Assembly (NCBI GenBank): GCA_036346355.1
Contig: CM070580.1
Span: 20,699,374 to 20,763,373, forward strand
Length of the DNA: 64,000 bases
Reading direction: 5' to 3'
DNA from: Rhipidocladum racemiflorum
Lineage: Eukaryota; Streptophyta; Magnoliopsida; Poales; Poaceae
The notes under the pieces are model-generated. The model saw only the letters and a program-made list of their open reading frames with translations, made no database searches and was not told the DNA's origin. The position numbers were made by a program, and so were the translations under genes. Positions 1-9,480 of the stretch are shown piece after piece (the stretch's first letter is position 1; each line of letters starts with the position of its first letter).

Positions 1-212
1 ATTGCCGATCAGATCTTTGACGAGGACCGTTTCCGTCATTAGGGGAAGAATCAACCATTGGATGAAAAATGCCGGAAAATAATATGGCATTCCACTTTGG
101 GATCCCAGCGCATGACCCTCGCACTAATGAAGCAAATCAAGAAGTCCGGAAGATAATTGATTTGCGAGAATTTAGCAAATGAATTGCTGATCATTTTTGT
201 GATCTCAAGAGC

Positions 213-2303
213 GTGGTTAAGTCGCATGTACCAGACAAGAAATGCACCAGAGAGGGTGGAAATACCAAAGAAAGCGAAGGTATCCCTCATCCTGTTCGAG
301 GCCTCAAAGAAAAGAACAGGAAATCTGGCTTCTCAAACCCAAAGTACCGGAGGCGTCTGGGAAAAGCGGGGCAAGAGGACTTACCACAGCCAATCACAAA
401 AGTGCCCCAAAGCAAGAAGGGGAGCCAGTTGAGACCTGGCACTGGAAAGAAGCCTGTGGAAAAGGCAATTCCAGATCTGAACCTTCCATTGGAAGAAGCT
501 GCCGGAAATAATGTGTGCGCACACATTGGCGGAGAAAAACTAAAGGAACTTGCTCCTGGAATGGGAAATAGCAATGAAGAGCAAGTAGAAGTGCACGAAG
601 CACCCCATGATGAAATGGCCATAAACTTTGTATTAACAGGAGAATCGATGAATAGAGCAACAGCCAATGTCGATGCATACTTTGCAAAGAAGATTGCCAC
701 GATCATTAATCATGATCCCGAGCCCGCATCTCTCGCAGAGTGCAAGAAAAGGCTCGATTGGGAAGATTGGAAGAAGGCAATCACCGCAGAGTTAGTCTCT
801 CTAAACAAAAGAGAGGTGTTTGGGCCTGTGTGCCGCACGCCTCCCCATATAAACCCCGTGGGGCACAAATGGGTTTTTGTTCGGAAGAGGAATGAAAACA
901 ATGAAGTTATAAGGTACAAGGCAAGGCTTGTCGCTCAAGGTTTCACTCAACGTCCTGGGGTTGATTTTGAATAAACCTATTCTCCGGTCATGGGTGGAAT
1001 TACCTTTAGATACTTGATCTCAATGGCAGTCAACTTGAAGTTGAAAATGAAGCTAATGGATGTTGTCACAGCATACTTGTATGGAAACTTGGATTCGGAG
1101 ATATACATGAAAGTACCGGAAGGTATCCCTATCCCGAACCAAGACAGAGCAAACAGAAACCTGTACAGTGTGAAATTGGAGAAATCACTGTATGAAATTT
1201 GAAGCGATCGAGGAAGAATGTGGTACAATCGCTTAAGTGACTTTCTTTGCAAGAAAGGCTACACGAACAGCGAAGATTGTCCATGTGTGTTTATACAACG
1301 ATCCCCGAATGGATTTTGTATAATCTCCGTCTATGTAGATGACTTGAACATCATTGGGACGGATGAGGAAATTGAAGAAGCATGCACATACTTGAAATCT
1401 GAGTTTGAAATGAAAGACTTGGGTAAAACCAAGTTCTGTTTAGGCTTGCGACTTGAACATGTCCAAGGCGGAATCTTGGTACACCAAGCATCCTACACGC
1501 AGAGAAAGTGTTGGAGAGATTTGGCTTTGAAAAGGCATACCCGCAAAGACCCCAATGGTCGGAAGGTCACTCCAAGCAGACCTAGACCCGTGAGGCCTAA
1601 AGAAGAGGGGAGGAAGTCACGGGAGCGGAATTCCCATACTTGAGTGCAATTGGAGCGCTCATGTACCTTGCGAATAGCACTAGGCCGGACATTGCGTTCA
1701 GTGAATTTGCTAGCCTTGATGCAGTCTGAGAACCCACCAAAAGGCATTGGAAAGGGGTGAAGGACATCTTCCGTTACCTTCAAGGAAGCAAAGACCTCGG
1801 CTTGTTTTACGGAAGAAACAATGAATTGAATTTAGTTGGCTACGCCGATCTTTGGGTACCTATCGGACCCGCATGCGGCAAGTCACAAGCTGGGTATGTT
1901 TTCCTTTGCGGTGGAAACGGCAATTTCGTGGAAGTCGTCTAGCGGACTCTTGTCTCGACATCGACAAACCACTCAGAAATCATTGCATTATATGAAGCCT
2001 CTCGGGAATGTGCATGGCTTGAAGAATGGTTCACCACATCCGTAAGTCATGTGGTCTCAACATGGAACAAACCCCACTATTATCTATGAAGATAATGCGA
2101 CTTGTGTTGCACAAGTACAAATGGGATATGTGAAGAGTAACCTTACAAAGCATATCAACCCCAAGTTCTTTTATGCTCATGAAATGCATAAGATGAGCGA
2201 GATAAAGATCTTGCATACTAAGTCGTGTGAAAATCTCGCAGATTTATTCACTAAGTCACTCCGGCATCTTCCTTTGAAAGATGTATTAGAGGAATCGGGA
2301 TGA
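213..2303 (+). pseudogene. Copia pol remnant, RT and RNase H (copy A)
   Basis: Four or more overlapping frames make up one broken pol segment. About 880-970 encodes the copia RT N-terminal motif KWVFVRKRNENNEVIRYKAR followed by LVAQGFTQ. About 1330-1365 encodes the RT catalytic YVDDLNIIG. About 2080-2210 encodes RNase H and the copia C-terminal signature (EDNATCVAQ, then KHINPKFFYAHE). An in-frame stop right after the DFE motif at about 972 and frame changes near 1200, 1640 and 1940 exclude a functional polyprotein. The reading frame opens again in the same places in copy B, so some breaks predate the duplication and others are private. Confidence 0.85.
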
Positions 2304-2604
2304 TGAGGCTTAGAGAAGTGCAGATTTCAGGGGAGATTTTTCACATACTCCTACATAAATCTCAAACATGAAGTTTGAGTACCCAACGTAAATCTTGAAG
2401 ATTAACATTGAAGTTTGGGTGGATTGTACTCTTTTCCTTAAGTAAGTTTTTCATTGAAGTTTTCTTACATAAGGTTTTGATGAGGCAATCCGTGCAACAC
2501 AACAGCGTGTGCTATGTACTCTTTCTCCAATTATTTTTCCCACTTTAGGTTTTTATGGAGTTTTAATGAGGCATATGCATCTCGCAGTTGAAGAGTCCAA
2601 GGAG

Positions 2605-2821
2605 TGTTAGGAAACCGGATTCGTATCCGATATGGACTCTTCCTTATCTCTAAGCAGAATCGCTATATATAGGAGGCAAGGGGTCACCCCATTGTCTGGC
2701 TTATCTGAGAATAATAAAGCAGGCCCGTTCCTCCTCATATTGTGTCTCTCTTTCTCCTGTCTATTCTCCACTTGAGATCTATTAGGCAACCCTGACTATT
2801 CGATAGCGAGGTTGTCTAACA
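2605..2821 (+). repeat. Shared middle LTR of the tandem copia elements
   Basis: This 217-bp LTR begins TGTTAG and ends CTAACA, a perfect 6-bp terminal inverted repeat. It contains a TATA box (CTATATATAGG, 2663-2673) and a polyadenylation signal AATAAA (2713-2718). The matching LTR is at 9114-9323. It is preceded by a purine-rich stretch that would serve copy A as polypurine tract, and it is followed directly by internal sequence of copy B. It therefore acts as 3' LTR of A and 5' LTR of B at once, with no target duplication next to it. Confidence 0.88.
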
Positions 2822-2939
2822 CGTTATCGACCACAGCTCTACCGGAGAATAGATTGAAAGGTGAGAACGGTAAGAATTGCGGGATTGGTCTAATCTCGTA
2901 TGAATATATGTACACGCATCTAATCTATGCATCCATATA

Positions 2940-5060
2940 CTATATTCACGTGGCATGAAGCTACACTAGGCAGTAATTGATCATGGCTTGAAGCTATACA
3001 ACAATTACATGAAGCACTGTACATGAAGCTTCGCAGCGGCCTACAGATCTGTTAGGCACGAAGCCGACACGGTCGCAACAGCAAGAAGCCGCCGCCCTTT
3101 TTCTGGCTTGCACAAAAGTATTGCCACCCCGGGCATGAAGTCCCTGCCGTCGGCGCCAAAGGCCTCGAAGGCCACAGCGTTGCCGACACGCGCACGAAGC
3201 GCCGTTGTGCAGCCGGCCTTCACCAAACTCGCCGGCGTGCTACAGCCGCCCGGCCGAAACCGGCCACGAAGCGCCGAAGCCGGTGCATCGCCGAAGCCGC
3301 CGCGCGTCGCCGCATGGCCTGCATGCGTATATACTGCAGCAGCGTGGAGCAGTTTCGCCTGCATGCAGCCTGGAGCTCGTATACAGCGTGGAGCAGCAGC
3401 GTGGAGCATGAAGCCTGTATGCATGTATACGAGTAGCACCAAAAGCCTGCATGCATACAAAGCTAATTAGCATGCATGTGTATCAATTGCATGCACATAC
3501 GCATGAATAAGCTAATTAGTTTTGGATCTATCACACTTCATGAGATTTCGCGTTGCCGAGCCTGGGTTCCAGCTTTGGACGATTTACCAGATTCGTCGGA
3601 CACGCCGTTCGGGCCGGCCCACTGCACCCGCGCCCGAACTTGAAGCCCAGCGCGTTGAGCCGGCTCGCCGCTCGGCCGATTATCTCGCCTGGCTGCACGC
3701 CGCCCGAGCCCTAGCTTGGAGACGCGACGGCTGATGGCGCCCGTCGGCACTGCTCTGCCGACCGCCCGACTGATCCCGGCGCCGACTGACTCCCTCGCGA
3801 GGCCCAGAAGCCCGGTCAGCTCCAGTTGGACATGAAGTCCTTGCTGCACTCGGCAGGACATAAAATCCACGAGTATATGGGACATGAAGTCCAGAGCCTG
3901 GACACATCAATACATGGACTTGAAGTCCAGTCTCCAAACCGGTTTTGAATTCTCCAAACCGGCTTTGACGCACGCATGGACATGAAGTCCAGATTGAATT
4001 CCTGCTGCTTGGACATGAAGTCCAGCTCCCCCCAAACCGAATTGGAATCCGTTTTGGCGCACGGGAGGGGGATTTACCCTTTTGTCCTTTCCTGTTTTAT
4101 TTTCCCGAAAATGATTAAGAATTCAGAAAATTGATTAGAAATTCCAGAAAATTTTGAAAAATAATTAGAAAATTCCAGAAAATTTTATGGGTTTGTTTTA
4201 ATTTGTACTTAGCCTAATTTTCTGTATTTATGAATATTTGTATGAATTTTTGCAATAATTGCCCCGTTTAGAATATCGGAAATTCCTGAGAATTTATTTT
4301 CCGAATTTATGAATTTATGAATTATGTCATGTTGATATTTGCTGAAATTCAATTTCCTGTTGTAAAGTAATTCTGAAAATTGCTTGAAAATTAGCAGAAA
4401 TTATGAAAAGTGTTAGGAAAATTCCAGAATTTCTCATACAACAGTTTATGAGAACATGAGTGGTTGGGATTTGATTTTGGTAATGAATAAATAGATATGA
4501 GACAATTGGTGTCTAGGAAAACACACATGAGGCTTGGTTCTTTAATTGGCACCCGGAAACGGGAAGTGCTCCCTCCCTCATGTGAGCCCTAGGGCGAGTT
4601 GACTGGCCAAGAGTCAAATTGACAAGATATTCATTACTGCTTCGTTCGACCAACAAGAATTATATAAGTTGTAATTAGACTTATGCCATGTTTAATTCAT
4701 GTGGCAATTTATTGATGCTGGAAAATTGCTGTATAATTAACAGAAAATTGCCAAATACTAAGAAAAATTCGGAAATTTCTGAGAATTTATTTCCGCATTT
4801 ATGAATTTATGAATTGTGCAATTATTGTTTATTCTGAATTTATGAATTGTGCAATTATTGTTCTGTTCCATGCATTGTATTTATTGCTTTAATATATTTC
4901 ATTGAAAATTCAAGCACGCCGCACGAAGCGGCCACCGTCGCGCCAGGAAGGCCGACGCGCATGGAACTGAATGCGCCGCGCGCATGAAGTCGCGCTAAAC
5001 CGATCGCACGAAGCCGATCGCGCACATGAATCTGATCGCTTGCACGAAGCCGATCACCTA
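2940..5060 (+). repeat. Interspersed array of ATGAAG/ACGAAG motifs with partly self-complementary flanks
   Basis: About 20 copies of a short motif (C-R-Y-GAAG-Y) lie between the 5' LTR and the protease of copy B. Many sit between arms that can pair. Examples are TGGAC-ATGAA-GTCCA (about 3974, 4013), GCGC-ACGAA-GCGC (about 3190), CCGC-ACGAA-GCGG (about 4918) and CGATCG-CACGAAGC-CGATCG (about 4999). A second cluster lies at 4918-5060. Between the clusters (about 4080-4900) the DNA is AT-rich with repeated CCAGAAAATTTT and TTATGAATTTATGAATT phrases. No gag ORF or CCHC zinc knuckle was found. Part of the array is open in one frame and reads as repeats of H-E-A/S-D-R, so a decayed coding repeat is an alternative. 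Confidence 0.55.
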
Positions 5061-5256
5061 CATGCACGTAGTTGTATTTCTGAATATTTATATGAATCTT
5101 GCACTTATGAATCATGTATTTATGAATCTTGCAATTATTATTTTCTTTTAGTTTGCTGGAAATTCATGAGAATTCAATTATGCATTTCATTGAATTACTT
5201 AGCCACTGTATGATTAGAATTATTTTTCTTTTCATCTAGAAATCGTGTAGCGCCCA

Positions 5257-6485
5257 ATGGAGGAAATATGCATTGTTGATAGTGGCACAACAAATACCAT
5301 CTTAAGAGAGTCAAAATACTTCCAGACGATCACGAAGAACGCTGGAAGGATTACGACTATCGCAGGAAGCGATACGTATATAATAGGCTCAGGAAGAGCC
5401 ACAATTATATTGCCAATGGGTACAACTTTGGTAATTGAAGAAGCCCTCTTGTACCCTGAATCAACCCGCACTCTCTTAAGTTTCAAGGATATCGCGCCAA
5501 TGGGTTTCACGTAGAAACCAATGAAGAAAATGGCAAAGAACACTTGTGCATTGTGAAGCACGCGAATATGGAAAGATGGTACTAGAAAAATATCCCTCAT
5601 ATGAATGGGTTGTACTACACGAAAATCAATGCACACGCAAAGGTATACTTCTTTGAAGACTGTCTTTAGAAGCTCAATTATTTTCTTTATGGCATTGTAG
5701 ATTAGGTCATCCTGGTCTTAGATTGATGAGAAATATAGTTAATAACTCACAAGGTCATGGCATCAATGTTAAAAATTTCCCGAATCATGAAGATTTTGTG
5801 TGCCATGCATGTGCCACCGGGAAATTAATAACTAGACCCTCTATTTTGAAAGTGCAACATGAAATCCCTGCATTCCTGGAACGCATTCAGGGGGATATTT
5901 GCGGCCCGATTCAGCCCTTGTCAGGGCCGTTTCGATACTTTATGGTGCTCATTGATGCTTCCTCGAAATGGTCGCATACATGTTTGCTGTCAACAAGGAA
6001 TCATGCATTCGCAAAAACTGATCTCGCAGATCATCAGAATTAAGAATGCTTTTCCTGATCATCGCGTGAAGTCCATTCGAATGGACAATGCCGACGAATT
6101 TACTTCCAAGGCATTTGATGATTATTGCACAAAGAACGGAATAATCATTGAGCACTCTGCATCGCACGTCCATACGCAAAATGGGCTAGTCAAGCACTAA
6201 TAAAGAGGATTAAGTTCATTGCCGCATCAGCTCTTGCAGAGTTGTAACTTGCCCAACACTTGTTGGGGACACGCAGTCCTGCACGCAGCAGCACTTATCA
6301 ATTATAGACCATCGGCCTACAACATCCATTCACCTATGCAACTAGTGCAAGGGGTCATCCCGAAGATTTTCCATCTTAGAACTTTTGGTTGTATGGTATA
6401 TGTACCTATACCACCCCACAATGGATCGCAATGGGCCCTCTCCGCAAGTCTGGGATATACGTTGGTTATGAGAGTGCATCCATAA
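5257..6485 (+). pseudogene. Copia pol remnant, protease and integrase (copy B)
   Basis: At 5257-5514 an 85-codon frame begins MEEICIVDSGTTNTI, with the aspartic protease DSG active site and a downstream TLLSFKDI typical of copia proteases. At 5640-5850 comes the GAG-pre-integrase zinc finger (H-x-x-L-G-H-P-G then C-H-A-C). At 5880-5920 the integrase core starts with GDICGP (first Asp) and continues to MDNADEF at about 6080 (second Asp). At about 6340-6400 the C-terminal LRTFGCMVYVPI is present. The frame changes several times (near 5514, 6040, 6200), so it is non-functional. Confidence 0.85.
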
Positions 6486-6749
6486 TCGTGTATTTAGAAC
6501 CCATGATCGAGACTTGCATACTGACCGATTCGATCAGTATCTTTGACGAGGACCGTTTCCGTCATTAGGGGAGAGAATCAACCATTGGATGAAAAATGCC
6601 GAAAATAATATGGCATTCCATCGATCCCAGCGCATGACCCTCGCACTAATGAAGCAAATCAAGAAGTCCGGAAGATAATTGATTTGCGAGAATTTAGCAA
6701 ATGAACTCGCTGATCATTTTTGTGATCTCAAGAGCGTGGATTAAGTCGC

Positions 6750-8813
6750 ATGTACCAGCAAGAAATGCACCGTGAGAGGGTGGAAATACCAAAGAAAGCG
6801 AAGGTATCCCTCATCCTGTTCAGAGGCCTCAAAGAAAAAGAACAGGAAATCGGCTTCTCAAACCCAAAGTACCGGAGACGTCTGGGGAAAATCGGGCAAG
6901 AGGACTTACCACACCAATCACAAAAGTGCCCCAAAGCAGAAGGAGCCAGTTGAGACACTGGCACTTTGGAAAGAAGCCTGTGGAAAAGGCAATTCCAGAT
7001 CTGAACCTTCCATTGGAAGAAGTCACGGAAATAATGTGTGCGCACACATTGGCGGAGAAAAACTAAAGGAACTTGCTCCTGGAATGGGAAATAGCAATGA
7101 AGAGCAAGTAGAAGTGCACGAAGCACCCCATGATGAAATGGCCATAAACTTTGTATTAACAGGAGAATCGATGAATAGAGCAACAGCCAATGTCGATGCA
7201 TACTTTGCAAAGAAGATTGCCACGATCATTAATCATGATCCCGAGCCCGCATCTCTCGCAGAGTGCAAGAAAAGGCTCGATTGGGAAGATTGGAAGAAGG
7301 CAATCACCGCAGAGTTAGTCTCTCTAAACAAAAGAGAGGTGTTTGGGCACATGTGCATACGCCTCCCCATATAAACCGTGGGGCACAAATGGGTTTTTGT
7401 TCTAAGAGGAATGAAAACAATGAAGTTATAAGGTACAAGGCAAGGCTTGTCGCTCAAGGTTTCACTCAACGTCCGGGTTGATTTTGAATAAACCTATTCT
7501 CCTGGTCATGGGTGGAATTACCTTTAGATACTTGATCTCAATGGCGATCCAACTTGAAGTTGAAAATGAAGCTAATGGATGTTGTCACAGATACTTGTAT
7601 GGAAACTTGGATTCGGAGATATACATGAAAGTACAGGAAGGTATCCCTATCCCGAACCAAGACAGAGCAAAGCGAAACTCATGCGAGTGTGAAATTGGAG
7701 AAATCACCGTAAATTTGGGCGATCGAGGAAGAATGTGGTACAATCGCTTAAGTGACTTTCTTTGCAAGAAAGGCTACACGAGCAATGAAGATTGTCCATG
7801 TGTGTTTATACAACGATCCCGAATGGATTTTGTATAATCTCCGTCTATGTAGATGACTTGAACATCATTGGGACGGATGAGGAAATTGAAGAAGCATGCA
7901 CATACTTGAAATCTGAGTTTGAAATGAAAGACTTGGGTAAAACCAAGTTACATTTAGGCTTGCAGCTTGAACATGTCCAAGGCGGAATCTTGGTACACCA
8001 AGCATCCTACACGCAGTAAAGTGTTGGAGAGATTTGGCTTTGAAAAGGCATACCCGCAAAGACCCCAATGGTGGAAGGTCACTCCAAGCACCTAGACCCG
8101 TGCAGGCCTAAAGAAGAGGGGAGGAAGTCACTGGAGCGGAATTCCCATACTTGAGTGCAATTGGAGCGCTCATGTACCTTGCGAATAGCACTAGGCCGGA
8201 CATTGCGTTCGGTGAATTTGCTAGCGCAGATGCAGTCTGAGAACCCACCAAAAGGCATTGGAAAGGGGTGAAGGACATCTTCCGTTACCTTCAAGGAAGC
8301 AAAGACCTCGGCTTGTTTTACGTAAGAAACAATGAATTGAATTTAGTTGGCTACGCCGATGTCGGTACCTATCGGACCCGCATCTTGGCAAGTCACAAAT
8401 CGGGTATGTTTTCCTTTGCGGTGGAGATGCAATTTCGTGGAAGTCGTCTAAGCGGACTCTTGTCTCGACATCGACAAACCACTCGTAAATCATTGCATTA
8501 TATGAAGCCTCTCGGGAATGTGCATGGCTTGAAGAATGGTTCACCACATCCGTAAGTCATGTGGTCCGAACATGGAACAAACCCCACTATTATCTATGAA
8601 GATAATGCGGCTTGTGTTGCACAAGTACAAATGGGATATGTGAAGAGTAACCTTACAAAGCATATCAACCCCAAGTTCTTTTATGCTCATGAAATGCATA
8701 AGATGAACGAGATAAAGATCTTGCATACTAAGTCGTGTGAAAATCTCGCAGATTTATTCACTAAGTCACTCCGGCATCTTCCTTTGAAAGATGTATTAGA
8801 GGAATCGGGATGA
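6750..8813 (+). pseudogene. Copia pol remnant, RT and RNase H (copy B)
   Basis: This is the counterpart of the copy A segment at 213-2303. It contains the RT start (RYKARLVAQGFTQ, about 7430-7470), the RT catalytic YVDDLNIIGTDEE (about 7845-7885) and the RNase H/C-terminal block (EDNAACVAQVQMGY, about 8605-8645). The spacer before the RT encodes a low-complexity linker with KLKELAPGMGNSNEEQ. Stops and frameshifts fall at partly different places from copy A. The 8559-8813 frame is open in both copies over 84 codons. Confidence 0.85.
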
Positions 8814-9113
8814 TGAGGCTTAGAGAAGTGCAGATTTCAGGAGATTTTTCACATACTCCTACATAAATCTCAAACATGAAGTTTGAGTACCCAACGTAAA
8901 TCTTGAAGATTAACATTGAAGTTTGGGTGGATTGTACTCTTTTCCTTAAGTAAGTTTTTCATTGAAGTTTTCTTACATAAGGTTTTTGATGAGGCAATCC
9001 GTGCAACACAGCAAGCGTGTGCTATGTACTCTTTCTCCAATTATTTTTCCCACTTTGGGTTTTATGGAGTTTTAATGAGACATATGCATCTCGCAGTGAA
9101 GAGTCCAAGGGAG

Positions 9114-9323
9114 TGTTAGGAAACCGGATTCGTATCCGATATGGACTCTTCCTTATCTCTGCGAAGCTGCTATATATAGGAGGCAAGTGTCACCCCTATC
9201 AGACATAAGAATAATAAAGCAGGCCCGTTCCTCCTCATATTGTGTCTCTCTTTCTCCCTGTCTATTCTCCACTTGAGATCTATTAAGCAACCCCGGACTA
9301 TTCGATAGCGAGGTTGTCTAACA
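9114..9323 (+). repeat. 3' LTR of copia copy B
   Basis: This 210-bp LTR (TGTTAG...CTAACA) matches 2605-2821 apart from small indels and substitutions. The TATA box is at 9171-9179 and AATAAA at 9213-9218. It ends 157 bp before the start codon of the neighbouring 644-residue gene on the same strand, so its promoter points into that gene. Confidence 0.88.
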
Positions 9324-9480
9324 ACAGGCATACAGCCGGAGGAAGACGACCGGAAGAGACCGCAGTCTGGACGCAGTTATACTCCCTGGAATCTGGATGC
9401 ACACGTAGTACAGAGAAATTGGAAGAGGAAAATTATTTCCCCCCAGAAATCAGAAAAAAAGAGAGAGAAAAGAGCCGGAG

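Larger units (their letters stand above)
1..2821 (+). mobile_element. Ty1/copia retrotransposon, copy A (3' part with its 3' LTR)
   Basis: The window opens inside the internal region of a copia element at a point equivalent to about 6530 in copy B. Fragments of reverse transcriptase and RNase H can be read in several frames up to about 2303, followed by a non-coding tail and the LTR at 2605-2821. The order (RT then RNase H, integrase upstream in copy B) is that of Ty1/copia. Copy A and copy B are near-identical over about 2.6 kb, apart from many 1-10 bp indels. Both are dead because each carries several frameshifts. Its 5' LTR, if present, is left of the window. Confidence 0.9.
2605..9323 (+). 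mobile_element. Ty1/copia retrotransposon, copy B (LTR to LTR)
   Basis: The element has the 5' LTR 2605-2821, an internal region of about 6.3 kb, and the 3' LTR 9114-9323. In order it holds a putative primer-binding region just after the LTR, a 2.4-kb non-coding segment rich in short repeated motifs where gag is expected, protease (5257-5514), GAG-pre-integrase and integrase (5640-6485), RT (about 7380-8019) and RNase H (8268-8813). All coding parts are frameshifted. No TGGTATCAGAGC-type initiator-tRNA site is visible; the bases after the LTR read CGTTATCGACCACAGCTCT. The target duplication should flank the whole A+B unit: the five bases after 9323 are ACAGG. Confidence 0.88.

Noticed and set aside
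3108..3470. ORFs of 70-139 codons on both strands in the copia leader
   Set aside because: They come from GC-rich motif repeats, overlap on several frames and show no gag features.
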